Part shown: piece by piece, positions 17,801 to 26,300 of the stretch
Position numbering within the stretch: position 1 is the first letter of the stretch
Layout of the letters: each line of letters begins with the position of its first letter
Source of the DNA: DAIPKP01 sp964545875
GTDB lineage: Bacteria; Synergistota; Synergistia; Synergistales; Aminiphilaceae
NCBI GenBank assembly: GCA_964545875.1
Contig: CAZJHH010000004.1
Span: forward strand, 1-64,000
DNA length: 64,000 nt
Reading direction: 5' to 3'
Program-made: the position numbers and the translations under genes
Notes under the pieces: generated by a model
Seen by the model: only the letters and a program-made list of their open reading frames with translations
The model's database searches: none
What the model was told of the DNA's origin: nothing

Positions 17801-20245
17801 TACGGATGCCAGATCTCCAAGGGCCCCTTTTCGATCCAGGGCCACCAGGGGAAACTGAATTTCCAGCCCGGGACGCATCTCCTCTCCCTGGGGAGGCCGA
17901 ATTCCTACGTATTGGGAAAAGGGATGATACGGCAGAGAGAGCACATCCCACACCATACGCCCTCCGTCCTCCATAACTCCCAGTCGGAACACGAGATCCC
18001 CGGGCTTGTTGAGGGTGGATCGCGGGGGAGTCTGCCAGCTAAAGGAACCTACTCCCTCGTCGTTCAAGGCACCGGTACCGAGAAAATCGCTGTAGGGGAA
18101 AAGCTCCTCTTCAGAATCATCGAAGACGTAATCTCCGTAACCCTTGGGACTGAAGGCACGGGGAACGAAACGCACCTCTCCCTCCGTGGCCAGGCGAGCT
18201 CCGGGAGCGCCAAAAAGATACTCTCCCCGAAGATCGAGAACCAAGGATTCTTCGGGAGCCAGGGCTTCCACCTCGGTGGAGGCGGTAACCCGGATGCGGG
18301 GAGGCACGAAATCCTCCACCAGGAAAGAATGTTCTCCCACGAGGAAACGCCCTTCTCCGGGAATCCGGAGCTGTACTCGATAATCTCCCGTGGGAGAGGC
18401 ATCGGAAAGGGGGTATGCCAAGGTCACGAATCCCTGGGACGAAAGGGGAGCTATCTGGGAGAAGACGTTTCTTCCGTTAGGATCGAAGATCTTCCATTCC
18501 AGAGGAAACTCTCCGGGGGGGAGAAAATCCCGGTTCCGCACGAGCCCCGTGAGATCCACCACCTCGCCGGGGCGGAAAACTCCCCGGGGAGTGAAGACAT
18601 GAGCCTCGTACCCCTCATCGAGATAGGCCCTTCCTCCGAGTTCCCAATCCCCTCCCCGGAGGAGATCGTACCGGAGCACCAGATAGGAAAGATCCTCTCC
18701 GGCGGCGGCGGTGACCACCCAGGGAAGAAGATCGTCTTCCCAAGGCTCTTCCCGGCTGAGGAGCCCCAACCCGTTCTCATCGGTGGTAAGGGTTCCCAGA
18801 AGCTGGTTGGACCGGGAATAGATCCGTATTACCGCCCCTTCCACGGGGCCTCCGCCATGCAGAGAGTTCACCCACAGAAAAATTCCTTTGGGAAAGACCT
18901 TGGCGGTAATTCCCAGATCCGTAAGAGTCACCATCATTCGAGGAACGTTCCAGCTATTTCCGGAAACGTCCGAAGCCTGGAGAATAAACACCCCCGTATC
19001 GGGGCTGAGGAACTCCTTCAAATCCACCGCCATTCGGAAAGACTCATTCTGTTTGGCTTCGGTGCGGTATTCCCGGGTGGCTCCCTGACGGGAAAGTTCC
19101 AGATCGAGCCAGGAATTATCCATACCCAGAGCAAGAGGAACGTTGTTCTCGAACATCTTCCACGAGGCAAGCCGTATGGTTTCCACGTTCACCCCCGCCA
19201 GGGGAACCCGCAGGGAACCTTGAGAGGAAAGATAGCTTCCCCCGGCAGCAAAGAAAATATCCGGTTCCACATCGGGAAAAACGAAGGCCTTGCGGAAGGG
19301 CCGGGCAAGGGAGGAACTTCGAAGTCCGGGAAGGCCCTTTTTGAGAGTTACCACCACCCGGTCTCGGGGGAGAAAGTTTCCGTTAATCCAAAATCCTCCG
19401 CTTCCGGGCTCCAGGGAAAACTCCTGCCGGGGCTCGACCTCCACGAAAGAGGAGGCTCGGGAAATATCCACCGGGGAGGTGGTACCTATCCAGATGCGTC
19501 CCTTTCCTTCATAAGAAGAAGAGGAGTAGGAGTTTTGCACATCCAGGATGAACTTGGGAGTTACCATGATCTCCTGGTCTTCGGCAAGGCCGAGATGCCC
19601 TACCGTGGCGGGAAATCCCCGATAAAGCGCAAGTATCGCCTTGGTTTTGCCCTGAGCCTGAATAGAGACGTCCACGGTTCTGGCGGCGTGCTGCTGCGAA
19701 ATACTGTAGGGAAGGAGCTTTCCTCTTTCGTCCCGCACCTCCAGATACCCCCGGAGCCGTACCGGTGATACGGGGAGAGAAAACCGAAGCTCTCCCACGA
19801 TGGTGCCGTCCGAACGGAAATCCTTTTGAGCGAAACCGAGAAACCGAAGGGGAGAGGTGGAAAAAGTAAAATCGTGAGCCCCCGCAAGGAGCCGTTTATC
19901 CATATCCCGTAAATCCGGGCGAAGGGAGAGACGGTACTCCGTGGCGGGCACCAGAGGATGAGCGGGAGTAAAGACGCACTGCTGTACATCTTTCCACTTC
20001 CAGCTTCCTTCAAGGAGGGGCGTTATGACCCCTGGGAGATCTTCCTTGAGCAGGGCTCGCCCCACCATCTCCGGGGGTACCACGGGAGCGGAAAAGACCA
20101 GGGAAATCTCCTCGAGTCCCCGCACTTCTCCCTGGGGCTCCATACGCTGCACCACAAAATCTCCCGGATCACCGCTCCAGGCCACTCCGGACCATAGGAG
20201 AAACGGCATGAGAAGACCCCACAACAAAAACCGCTTTCTACACAT
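14900..20245 (-). CDS. yfhM: Bacterial alpha-2-macroglobulin with intact thioester
   Basis: A 1781-residue periplasmic protease-trapping protein. It has an N-terminal signal peptide (RFLLWGLLMPFLLWSGVAWSG), MG-type beta domains, a bait-like region and the thioester motif YGCLEQ with Cys at about residue 1329, followed by the helical thioester domain. E. coli YfhM is a lipoprotein, but no lipobox Cys is visible here, so it may be soluble in the periplasm or held by the uncleaved signal. GAGGAGG lies before the ATG. Followed directly by pbpC; the two are predicted to act together in defence against host or competitor proteases and in wall repair. Confidence 0.95.
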   Translation of the reverse strand: MCRKRFLLWGLLMPFLLWSGVAWSGDPGDFVVQRMEPQGEVRGLEEISLVFSAPVVPPEMVGRALLKEDLPGVITPLLEGSWKWKDVQQCVFTPAHPLVPATEYRLSLRPDLRDMDKRLLAGAHDFTFSTSPLRFLGFAQKDFRSDGTIVGELRFSLPVSPVRLRGYLEVRDERGKLLPYSISQQHAARTVDVSIQAQGKTKAILALYRGFPATVGHLGLAEDQEIMVTPKFILDVQNSYSSSSYEGKGRIWIGTTSPVDISRASSFVEVEPRQEFSLEPGSGGFWINGNFLPRDRVVVTLKKGLPGLRSSSLARPFRKAFVFPDVEPDIFFAAGGSYLSSQGSLRVPLAGVNVETIRLASWKMFENNVPLALGMDNSWLDLELSRQGATREYRTEAKQNESFRMAVDLKEFLSPDTGVFILQASDVSGNSWNVPRMMVTLTDLGITAKVFPKGIFLWVNSLHGGGPVEGAVIRIYSRSNQLLGTLTTDENGLGLLSREEPWEDDLLPWVVTAAAGEDLSYLVLRYDLLRGGDWELGGRAYLDEGYEAHVFTPRGVFRPGEVVDLTGLVRNRDFLPPGEFPLEWKIFDPNGRNVFSQIAPLSSQGFVTLAYPLSDASPTGDYRVQLRIPGEGRFLVGEHSFLVEDFVPPRIRVTASTEVEALAPEESLVLDLRGEYLFGAPGARLATEGEVRFVPRAFSPKGYGDYVFDDSEEELFPYSDFLGTGALNDEGVGSFSWQTPPRSTLNKPGDLVFRLGVMEDGGRMVWDVLSLPYHPFSQYVGIRPPQGEEMRPGLEIQFPLVALDRKGALGDLASVNAQFFKVAYHSVVVEEDGRYRFHYERELLPFAVQAISLEKGTGTARFTPREYGEYILRVEDPQGAARAAVSFYVWGGSDGPPGGPLDKVALRLDKDTYASGEEATLRCELPFKGNLLVTVETDRVVHWQYLPSVERTVDVRFPVEKTMLPNAYCVAWLIRPQGEDNSQWYNPRALGVTRFRVDQSEHEAKVLLTVPNRAFPDEEVTVDLQLEDASGKPFPGEAVIALVDEGILGLTKFGTPDPHAFFTALRALGIRGYDVYDDLLPPENAATPLLHPAGGEGREMAFAKGLSPVQARRFKPVALFEGPFETDAEGRLQARFHLPEFSGTLRVMAVAGGGALVGSGEKELLVARDVIVETTLPRALAPGDRVAMPLTLFSKSEEHLAVEVHITAEEPLIYKGPEMFRIMLAPGSQGERMNVPLEASESSGAGVLRVRASWNDEVMEERTELPVRPPYPLIRRTGGGALPGGSSTALDFGGSWFPGTLRGVVAFSGTPVADLSSALQYLTSYPYGCLEQTISGIWPLVALPDLVRDLDPLLVNPEENNRRVQEGLRRILAMQLYDGSFSFWPGDGYSFSWGSVYAGHLLFEASREGYAVPEESLRGALEWIRRLLPQEFDSMTDREYADLSATKAYGMYVLALSGQAPLAWMEHFRERGEKLTETARIFLAGAYALEGRQDVASSLLGTVAVRMDDPPSEGSIFDSGVRNTALTLLMRLHLDPGSEQAALLAQQLIKAARKGLWRNTQDNAFSAVALGRYFRSTREERKPFVAELRSSSGEELLTVRQGENASLPVNSPEPPELSCAGEGQVYYSWSVEGVPQEAPEPMKQGLSVSRSYHRRDGTPLKPGEPVFQGEMLEVRLELLSNRSVEHLVLSDLLPGGLEIDNPRLQAALEGSERYVSVREEIRDDRLLLFVPFLSKGEALQYTYRVRAVTAGTFTVPPVAAEAMYDPALQALGETGTLEIKP

Positions 20246-20359
20246 ACAAACGCACCTCCTCTACATGTTCTCCTGTTCTCGAAATGAGAAAAAGACCGGT
20301 TCATCATCTTCATGAACGGGTTCATCTTCTCATGAGCTCCGAGGTTTCGCAACATGCAA

Positions 20360-20396
20360 ACGGGGAGAGAAGGCTCAATCCGCCCCCTCTCCCCGT
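20360..20396. terminator. Hairpin downstream of the small helical protein gene
   Basis: ACGGGGAGAG pairs with CTCTCCCCGT. The T-run lies on the plus-strand side (CCCTATTTTTACG), so its strength for the minus-strand gene is uncertain. The rest of the 187-bp gap before the macroglobulin gene holds a GTTCAT/ATGAAC dyad near 20298-20316. Confidence 0.4.
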
Positions 20397-20432
20397 CCCT
20401 ATTTTTACGTTTTCTCGTATTCCTCGGAACCG

Positions 20433-20879
20433 CTACAGAATCAGCTTGCTTCCTCCGGGCTTTTTTCCCGTCATATGGTCCAGCTGATCCAGCACCGAAG
20501 CGCTGGCCACGTCGATACGAGGTTTCCGGGCCTCCTGGGCCGCAAGATCCCGAACCCTCTGCTCGTATTCTTCCATGCCCTTCTTGATGGCGTCCACGTC
20601 TCCCCGGATCCACTGGAGAATCCCCTCCGCCGAGAGCTTTACAATTTCTTCTCCGGGCATTTTGTCGATGGCACCGAGTTCCTTGAGTACCCGATGTTCC
20701 TCCCGGATGGAATCCATGACATCCTCATCCGTCAGAAGTCCCTTCTTGTAGAGAACCCTGCCAAGAATGTTCATCTTTGTTTTAAGATTTTCCTCCGCCA
20801 TGGACATGGCATCCACCCGGGCCATAAGCATGGACAGAAGATCGTCCAGCGTAATCTGCTGCTGCATAGGCATCTGCAT
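20433..20879 (-). CDS. Small helical protein of unknown function
   Basis: A 148-residue protein, mainly helical, with probable coiled coil at MLMARVDAMSMAEENLKTKM and again near the C terminus (IKKGMEEYEQRVRDLAAQEA). There are no transmembrane segments or Cys residues. ATG 20879 is chosen because AAGGAGGGAAAGGTA lies directly upstream; a longer in-frame extension to 20921 would run through that site. I do not recognise the family. It is upstream of the macroglobulin/PBP1C pair on the same strand, with a 187-bp gap containing a hairpin, so it may be a separate unit. Confidence 0.75.
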   Translation of the reverse strand: MQMPMQQQITLDDLLSMLMARVDAMSMAEENLKTKMNILGRVLYKKGLLTDEDVMDSIREEHRVLKELGAIDKMPGEEIVKLSAEGILQWIRGDVDAIKKGMEEYEQRVRDLAAQEARKPRIDVASASVLDQLDHMTGKKPGGSKLIL

Positions 20880-21160
20880 TACCTTTCCCTCCTTGCGTAA
20901 ACCTGCTTTCTGATGTGACATTGTAGCACAGCCGTCCCGAGGAGCCTACCGCAAGATTCTCGGTCTCTCATTCATCCTCCTTCGCTATTACCCGAAACTC
21001 CGGAAAACGCTTTTTTCGATAAAAGATCCACCAGAAAACCGGGAGAATTGCTAAAAATATTCGAAATAGAGCATGGGTTGCACCTTTCTCCCTTTCTCTG
21101 TATGCTCTCTCCTATCACATACCTCCGTACAGTAAGGCATGGGAGAAAAAGGAGTACAAA

Positions 21161-22438
21161 ATGTCTTTTCAAGCGTGGATGGTTCTCGGTGTCTTTTTTC
21201 TCACCCTGGGGCTCATCACCTCGGGAAAAACGCCTCGAAGCGTGGCAGCCCTTCTCGGAAGCGCTCTCATCATGGCCTTCCATCTTCTTCCTTCCACCGT
21301 GGCAGTGCGTTTTATCGACTTTAATACCATCGGACTCCTCATAGGCATGATGATTATCGTGGGAGTACTCTCAAGAACGGGAATTTTCCAGTTCCTGGCG
21401 GTAAAAACCATGAAAATCACCCGAGGGAACGGCCTTTTTACCCTCTTCGCCATCGCTCTGGTAACGGCGTTCCTTTCCGCCTTTCTCGACAATGTCACCA
21501 CGGTGCTTCTCATCAGCCCGGTAATCATCTCCCTGGCGGACCTCATGGAAATGGACCCTCTCCCACTGCTCATGGCGGAAACCCTGGCCTCCAACATAGG
21601 AGGCACCGCCACCCTCATCGGAGATCCTCCGAATATCATCATCGGATCCTACGCAGGCTTCTCCTTTATGGATTTTCTGGTGAACCTGGGGCCTCCTGCT
21701 CTGGGGGTTCTTCTGGTGGTGCTGCTTTATCTCGCCTTTTATTATCGGAAAGACCTTACCATTACGGAAGAACAGTATTCCAGAATTCTCCAGGTAAACG
21801 AATCGAAAACCATCAAGGACATGAAGCTTCTCAAACAGTCCGGCACCATCATGGGAATCATTCTTCTGGGATTTCTTCTTCATCATGTGCTCCATCTGGA
21901 TGCAGCGGTGATCGCCCTGCTGGGAGCGGCGGTACTCCTGGTGGTGGGAAAGGTGGACGGCCGCACCGTGATTCACGAAGATATCGAGTGGCCCACCCTG
22001 GTCTTCTTCGCCTGCCTCTTCATGATCGTGGGAGGCCTCAAGGAAACCGGGGTCATCTCTCAAGCCACCCAGATCCTCGCCACCCTTCTGGAGGGAAAAC
22101 CCGTACTTACCATGCTTTCCATTCTCTGGATCTCCGGGCTCCTCTGCGCTTTCATCAACAACGTGGCCTTCACCGCCACCTTCATCTACGTGGTGCAGGA
22201 GCTCTCTCAGGTGCTCACCCTGAACTCGGCACCTCTCTTCTGGGCCCTCGCCCTGGGAGCATGCCTGGGAGGAAACGGCAGTTTCCTGGGATCCGCCGCC
22301 AACGTGGTAGTGGCGGATGTGGCGGAACGCTCGGGGCATCACGTACCCTTCGCCAGGTTCTGCAAGGTAGGAATGACCACGGTGCTCATATCCCTTTCCC
22401 TGTGCAGCGTCTATCTCTATCTCCGCTATACCCCTTGA
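21161..22438 (+). CDS. Inner-membrane ion transporter, ArsB/NhaD (SLC13-like) family
   Basis: A 425-residue integral membrane protein with about 10-12 hydrophobic segments and two internal repeats. The repeats show FLSAFLDNVTTVLL with SNIGGTATLIGDPPNIIIG in the first half, and CAFINNVAFTATFIYV with ACLGGNGSFLGSAANVVVA in the second. These paired N-V-T/N-V-A and GD-P-N motifs are typical of the ion-transporter superfamily that includes ArsB, NhaD and the P protein. Substrate (Na+/H+, arsenite or a dicarboxylate) cannot be assigned, and no arsenic genes lie nearby. AAAGGAG precedes the ATG. Monocistronic with a terminator. Confidence 0.88.
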   Translation: MSFQAWMVLGVFFLTLGLITSGKTPRSVAALLGSALIMAFHLLPSTVAVRFIDFNTIGLLIGMMIIVGVLSRTGIFQFLAVKTMKITRGNGLFTLFAIALVTAFLSAFLDNVTTVLLISPVIISLADLMEMDPLPLLMAETLASNIGGTATLIGDPPNIIIGSYAGFSFMDFLVNLGPPALGVLLVVLLYLAFYYRKDLTITEEQYSRILQVNESKTIKDMKLLKQSGTIMGIILLGFLLHHVLHLDAAVIALLGAAVLLVVGKVDGRTVIHEDIEWPTLVFFACLFMIVGGLKETGVISQATQILATLLEGKPVLTMLSILWISGLLCAFINNVAFTATFIYVVQELSQVLTLNSAPLFWALALGACLGGNGSFLGSAANVVVADVAERSGHHVPFARFCKVGMTTVLISLSLCSVYLYLRYTP

Positions 22439-22471
22439 GAAATACCGTAAAAAAGGAGCGTAAACGAGAAA

Positions 22472-22506
22472 AGGCGGAGGAAAATTTCCCTCCGCCTCGT
22501 TTTTTA
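22472..22506. terminator. Rho-independent terminator after the ion transporter gene
   Basis: AGGCGGAGG (22472-22480) pairs with CCTCCGCCT (22489-22497), followed by CGTTTTTTATG. It lies between convergent genes and may serve both. Confidence 0.9.
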
Positions 22507-22532
22507 TGTTTCCGGATACCCGGACGAAAACC

Positions 22533-22835
22533 TTATACCGCCATGCGGTAGGAACCGTTGGAAGAGAGTCCCGCCTCCAGAACGGTTCCGGTGAGATACC
22601 ACCCTCCGGTTTCCTCATCCTTATTCCATACTCCCGTCGCCTCGGGCATGGAACCGATGCATTTCTGATCCGCCAAATACCAGCCGCCCCATTCATCTTT
22701 CTGCCACATATCCTTCGCACTCCTCTCAGTCTTTCGCCAGGTAGAACCCCTACGGGAAGAATCTTCCGCATTCATACCGGGAAAGCTGCATCGGAGACGA
22801 TTCGTCTTTTTTGTATGGTGAACAACTGACATCAT
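22533..22835 (-). CDS. Small protein with two G-G-W-Y-L repeats, unknown function
   Basis: A 100-residue protein whose C-terminal half contains two copies of a W-x-K-D-E-x(2,3)-G-G-W-Y-L unit about 27 residues apart (WQKDEWGGWYL and WNKDEETGGWYL). ATG 22835 follows GGAGG with 9-nt spacing. The N-terminal 40 residues are basic and unordered-looking. The repeat spacing suggests a small tandem beta-hairpin domain, but I know no family. It shares a terminator with the convergent transporter. Repeat structure plus a good ribosome binding site support a real gene; no homology is available. Confidence 0.55.
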   Translation of the reverse strand: MMSVVHHTKKTNRLRCSFPGMNAEDSSRRGSTWRKTERSAKDMWQKDEWGGWYLADQKCIGSMPEATGVWNKDEETGGWYLTGTVLEAGLSSNGSYRMAV

Positions 22836-23004
22836 GGCCTTCAACCTCCGTTTTGAATCTGGAAAGGAGTATACCCGGGTTCATTTTTTTTGTCAACAAG
22901 AAATCTTTTTCAAGAGCATAAATGAACCAAGGTTTCTTTTTTGCAAATCCTATAACGAGGTGAAGGACAACAGGTTCGTCAGAAGCAAGGAACGGAACAG
23001 GTTT

Positions 23005-23913
23005 TCACAGAAGAGGATGAAGCCCTGCACGGCGGAAAATTTCCAAAGCCTCCGCAAACTCCTCTCTCCCCAAAGGCTTGTCCAGAGGAGGCATTTCCCG
23101 GGCCTTTCCCTCGGGATGGTACTGGGGCATAAGATTCACGAAGACTTCCAGGGAGATTTCCGCAGCCAGAAAGGCGGCAATCTCCCGGGTTTCCTCCAGA
23201 TGCCCCGGAAGAACCAGGTGCCGCACCATAAGTCCTCGTACTGCAAGCCCTTGAGAATCCTTCCGGAGATTTCCCACCTGGCGATACATTTCCTTCAAGG
23301 CATCTCTATTCACCTCGCCGTAACGAGAAACTCCGGAAAGGGCACGCCCCGTTTCGGAGGAAGCGTATTTCATATCCACCAGATAGATGTCCACCAATCC
23401 TTCCAGAAGCTCCAGAGCCTCCAGGCTGTCATACCCTCCGGTATTGTAGACAAGAGGAAGAGAAAGCCCTTTTTCCACACCCCAGAGAAGCCCCTCCAGT
23501 ATTTGAGGCATCACGTGAGTGGGCGTCACCAGATTGATATTGTGACATCCCTGCATTTGGAGAGCCACCATAAGACTTCCCAGTTCTTCTCCCGAGAAAT
23601 CTCTTCCTTCGAGGCCCTGGCTTATGGAAGCATTCTGACAATATACACAGTGAAGCGAGCATCCGGAAAAGAATATGGCCCCGGATCCCCTCCATCCGGT
23701 AAGGCAGGGCTCCTCTCCTCCATGAGGAAAGGCCGAGGCCACCCGGCAACTGCTCCCGATGCCGCAGGCTCCCGTTTCATCCCCCAAACGCCGGGCACCG
23801 CATTGCCTCGGACAGAGCCGGCAGGAACGAAGCATCTCCATTCCCCGGTTCATCCGCAGGGTTAGCTCGTGCTTTCGGACAAGATAACCTGGAAGATAGG
23901 ACTGTCTTTCCAT
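23005..23913 (-). CDS. Radical SAM protein, PflX/PFL-activating-enzyme-like
   Basis: A 302-residue radical SAM enzyme with the C-x3-C-x2-C cluster motif in SGCSLHCVYCQN (Cys85, 89, 92). A second Cys set sits near the N terminus (CRLCPRQCGAR, then GACG). This arrangement marks the COG1313 family of putative pyruvate-formate-lyase activating enzyme homologues. The real substrate is unknown; these proteins are widespread in anaerobes. AAAGGGAGG lies before the ATG. No glycyl-radical enzyme is encoded in the window. Confidence 0.88.
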   Translation of the reverse strand: MERQSYLPGYLVRKHELTLRMNRGMEMLRSCRLCPRQCGARRLGDETGACGIGSSCRVASAFPHGGEEPCLTGWRGSGAIFFSGCSLHCVYCQNASISQGLEGRDFSGEELGSLMVALQMQGCHNINLVTPTHVMPQILEGLLWGVEKGLSLPLVYNTGGYDSLEALELLEGLVDIYLVDMKYASSETGRALSGVSRYGEVNRDALKEMYRQVGNLRKDSQGLAVRGLMVRHLVLPGHLEETREIAAFLAAEISLEVFVNLMPQYHPEGKAREMPPLDKPLGREEFAEALEIFRRAGLHPLL

Positions 23914-23965
23914 GCGAGAGACCTCCCTTTATACGGAAACGAACATAATGATACTACACGAAAAA

Positions 23966-23988
23966 GGCCGGGAAAGTTCTTCCCGGCC
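23966..23988 (-). terminator. Rho-independent terminator after the C45 hydrolase gene
   Basis: GGCCGGGAA (23966-23974) pairs with TTCCCGGCC (23980-23988). Read on the minus strand it is followed by TTTTTCG. Confidence 0.85.
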
Positions 23989-24057
23989 CCACATAAAACT
24001 CTCTACGAACAAGTTTCTTCCGATTTTTCCGGAGTTCGAACGTGGGCCCCGAAAGGC

Positions 24058-25842
24058 CTACTCTCGTCCCCAGGCGGAAGACTTTGCCGCGGTATCGAAC
24101 ATGCTCTGAATGACCTCATTTGCCAGGTCACAGGCTTCCCGGGTCTTTGCAGCCTCAAAGGTATCCAGAAGCTGCAGGGCTTTATCCGCTTCACCCCGGG
24201 AGACAAGCCCCGCATATTCCTTTTCCAGGGCGGCCATTTCACCGAAGAGAGCCTTTTCGTAAGGATCGAAAACCTCCCGAATTCCTTCATGGAACATTCC
24301 ATAGGCTCCGAAGGCGACCTTGGAAATGGTCAGGAAAAGACTCCCCGCTTCGGGAGAGGTGAAGCGGGGGTCTATGGAGGAAGTTCCCACGTAGAAGGGA
24401 ACGAAGAGGCTGTTGCACGGCTGCATGATGCAGTGAAGCATGCTCCCCAGTTCATTCGGCACATCCGGACGGGTCACGAAAATCGCCGAAGAGGCGGTGA
24501 TTCCCCCGAAGCCGTGATGACAGATGGGACGGGGAAAAATGGAAGTCTCCACCGTGTCTTTTTCGGGAAACTCGGTGATCCATTCTCCCATGTCCGCACA
24601 TTTACCGCTGTAAAAGGGAATCTGCTCCAGCTCCAGCACCTCGCCGCTCGGCAAGGGATAGGTATCGTAGTGATCCCGCACCAGGGGCAGTACGGCTTCT
24701 GCGGAAAGAGAGCCCTCCAAGCCCTTGAGAAGCTCCATGGCCCTCTGATAGCGCATCTCGGTGTTGTAGAGAATTTCCGTGGCGGGACGCTCTTCCAAAT
24801 TTTCGTTATCGTCGGGATAGAGCGTGGTTCCTCCGTAAACCCCCCGGAAGTTGATCCTTTCGGTTCCCTCGGGAATCCATCCCTTGGAGACCGCAAAGGA
24901 GATGAGGTCTTCCGCGGCAAGGTCATAATCGTCGGTAATCTGGAACTGGTTCGACCGGGCGCTGAAGGTATTTTCGTATTTCTTGGCCACCCAGCGATAT
25001 CCCGCGATCTCTACCACCCAAAGCTCCTGGGGATCCGCTATTTCGAACATGATGGAGTTCCAGGCCTGGCCGTATTTCTCGGTAAGTTTCGTGAGAATTT
25101 CCACCCCTTCCCGAGCGGTGCCCGCCCGCTCGAGCACAAGGCGCACGTAGTCGTTATCGTGAAGCCCCTCGGTAAAGGAGAGGGCATCCCGGGTGGGAGC
25201 ATCATTATCCGCCACCGCCACCTGCTTTTCGTTGATCCCCATGCCGTACCCCCAGCGGCCGGCGGAGCGGGAACCCACAAAACGGTAGGTCTTTTGTACC
25301 TGGGGGATGTCGATATAGGCACCCCGATAGACTGCGGCATCTTCGTATTCCCGGGCCTCTTCCACCGCCACTTCACTGATGGTATGGGATCCGAGATCGC
25401 GATTTTTGGCGATAAGAGCTCCCGTTCCCGCCTGAAGAGCTGTTCCGTGAGCCATAAACGTGGTACATTCCCCCACGAAACCCGTCATGTCACGATGAGC
25501 GGCATTGAGGATGAGGAGATCCTCGTAGGATACTCCGGCTCCCTGGGCGACTCCCTTCATCCAATCGATCTTTTGGGGAAGCACCTCCTGATAGAGTGCC
25601 TCGTGCCGCTTGGCTCTTTCGAGAACATCTCCGTACTCCACCCCCCGGGCCTTGCCCGTGTCGAGCATCTCCTGAACACTACGACTGATGGCCTGGGCAT
25701 GATTTCTGCCATATTCTTCTCCGGCGCTCCAACTGCTCCCGGGAAGGGCCCAGGCCAAAGAGGCCGAAAGCCATAGAAAAGCGAAAACCGCGACTGCAAG
25801 AGCCGTATAACGGCTCCTTCCGTGAGAACGTACAAACTGCAT
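24058..25842 (-). CDS. Exported C45-type Ntn hydrolase (acyltransferase/aminoacylase-like)
   Basis: A 594-residue secreted protein with a clear signal peptide (AVAVFAFLWLSASLAWA, cleavage near residue 32). Ntn-hydrolase features of the C45 / phospholipase-B-like group are present: a probable nucleophile Cys at about 126 in VGECTTFMAHG, then IAKNRDL and GMGINEKQVAVADND. These enzymes are made as proenzymes and self-cleave before the Cys to hydrolyse amide bonds. Here they would act on peptides or N-acyl amino acids in the periplasm, fitting an amino-acid fermenter. GGGAGGTGACAG precedes the ATG. A second Ntn hydrolase, of C69 type, lies at 53252-54823. Confidence 0.8.
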   Translation of the reverse strand: MQFVRSHGRSRYTALAVAVFAFLWLSASLAWALPGSSWSAGEEYGRNHAQAISRSVQEMLDTGKARGVEYGDVLERAKRHEALYQEVLPQKIDWMKGVAQGAGVSYEDLLILNAAHRDMTGFVGECTTFMAHGTALQAGTGALIAKNRDLGSHTISEVAVEEAREYEDAAVYRGAYIDIPQVQKTYRFVGSRSAGRWGYGMGINEKQVAVADNDAPTRDALSFTEGLHDNDYVRLVLERAGTAREGVEILTKLTEKYGQAWNSIMFEIADPQELWVVEIAGYRWVAKKYENTFSARSNQFQITDDYDLAAEDLISFAVSKGWIPEGTERINFRGVYGGTTLYPDDNENLEERPATEILYNTEMRYQRAMELLKGLEGSLSAEAVLPLVRDHYDTYPLPSGEVLELEQIPFYSGKCADMGEWITEFPEKDTVETSIFPRPICHHGFGGITASSAIFVTRPDVPNELGSMLHCIMQPCNSLFVPFYVGTSSIDPRFTSPEAGSLFLTISKVAFGAYGMFHEGIREVFDPYEKALFGEMAALEKEYAGLVSRGEADKALQLLDTFEAAKTREACDLANEVIQSMFDTAAKSSAWGRE

Positions 25843-25998
25843 TCCCTGTCACCTCCCGTAAAAGTGAAAACTCCCGGTTTTGGGGAATTTTCCTTAGCCT
25901 CATTGTAGAAAAGAGCGCCGGTTTTTTTACGTTCAAAAACCTTCCTTTTCCGGTGATTTCCCATGCTTTCGCGTGGTTCTTAGGACACGCCTTCATGT

Positions 25999-26122
25999 TA
26001 TAATGGAGCTTTTATGTCTTTTTCTTGAAAAAGCCTCTCCGCGCTGAAAAACATGTACAAAAAAGCGGCTTCCATTCTCCCGGAAACCATGGAAAACCTC
26101 CCGGCAGATTTCCGGGAGGTTT
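25999..26122 (+). ncRNA. Candidate small RNA between two minus-strand genes
   Basis: The 458-bp gap 25843-26300 has no plausible gene. On the plus strand it holds a perfect TATAAT (25999-26004), although the -35 hexamer is poor. About 90 nt later comes a perfect 11-bp hairpin, AAACCTCCCGG / CCGGGAGGTTT (26094-26122), followed by CTGAAATTTTTTT. Promoter-like box plus intrinsic terminator with no open frame suggests a roughly 110-120 nt transcript. The terminator stem contains CCTCCC/GGGAGG, able to pair with ribosome binding sites. Speculative. Confidence 0.35.
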
Positions 26123-26198
26123 CTGAAATTTTTTTCGCACCACCGTGGAACAGGTATATTTTTCTCTTTTTCCACCAGAATACATCTTCCTCCGAAAC

Positions 26199-26234
26199 GA
26201 CGAAAGCCCCCGGAGATCTCCAGGGGCTTTCGTC
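26199..26234 (-). terminator. Terminator after the chemoreceptor gene
   Basis: GACGAAAGCCCC pairs with GGGGCTTTCGTC (12 bp), and the inner GGAGATCTCC can extend the stem. It lies 67-102 bp after the stop of the minus-strand chemoreceptor. Confidence 0.7.
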
Positions 26235-26300
26235 TATAGGCGAATCGTTACCTCATGGTGCGACAAAGCAGAAGGAGTTCTTTTCCGCTTTTCGATCCGA

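Noticed and set aside
16286..19768. 1160-codon plus-strand open frame inside the alpha-2-macroglobulin gene
   Set aside because: Pure antisense shadow: low-complexity Gly/Arg/His-rich translation, no motifs and no ribosome binding site.
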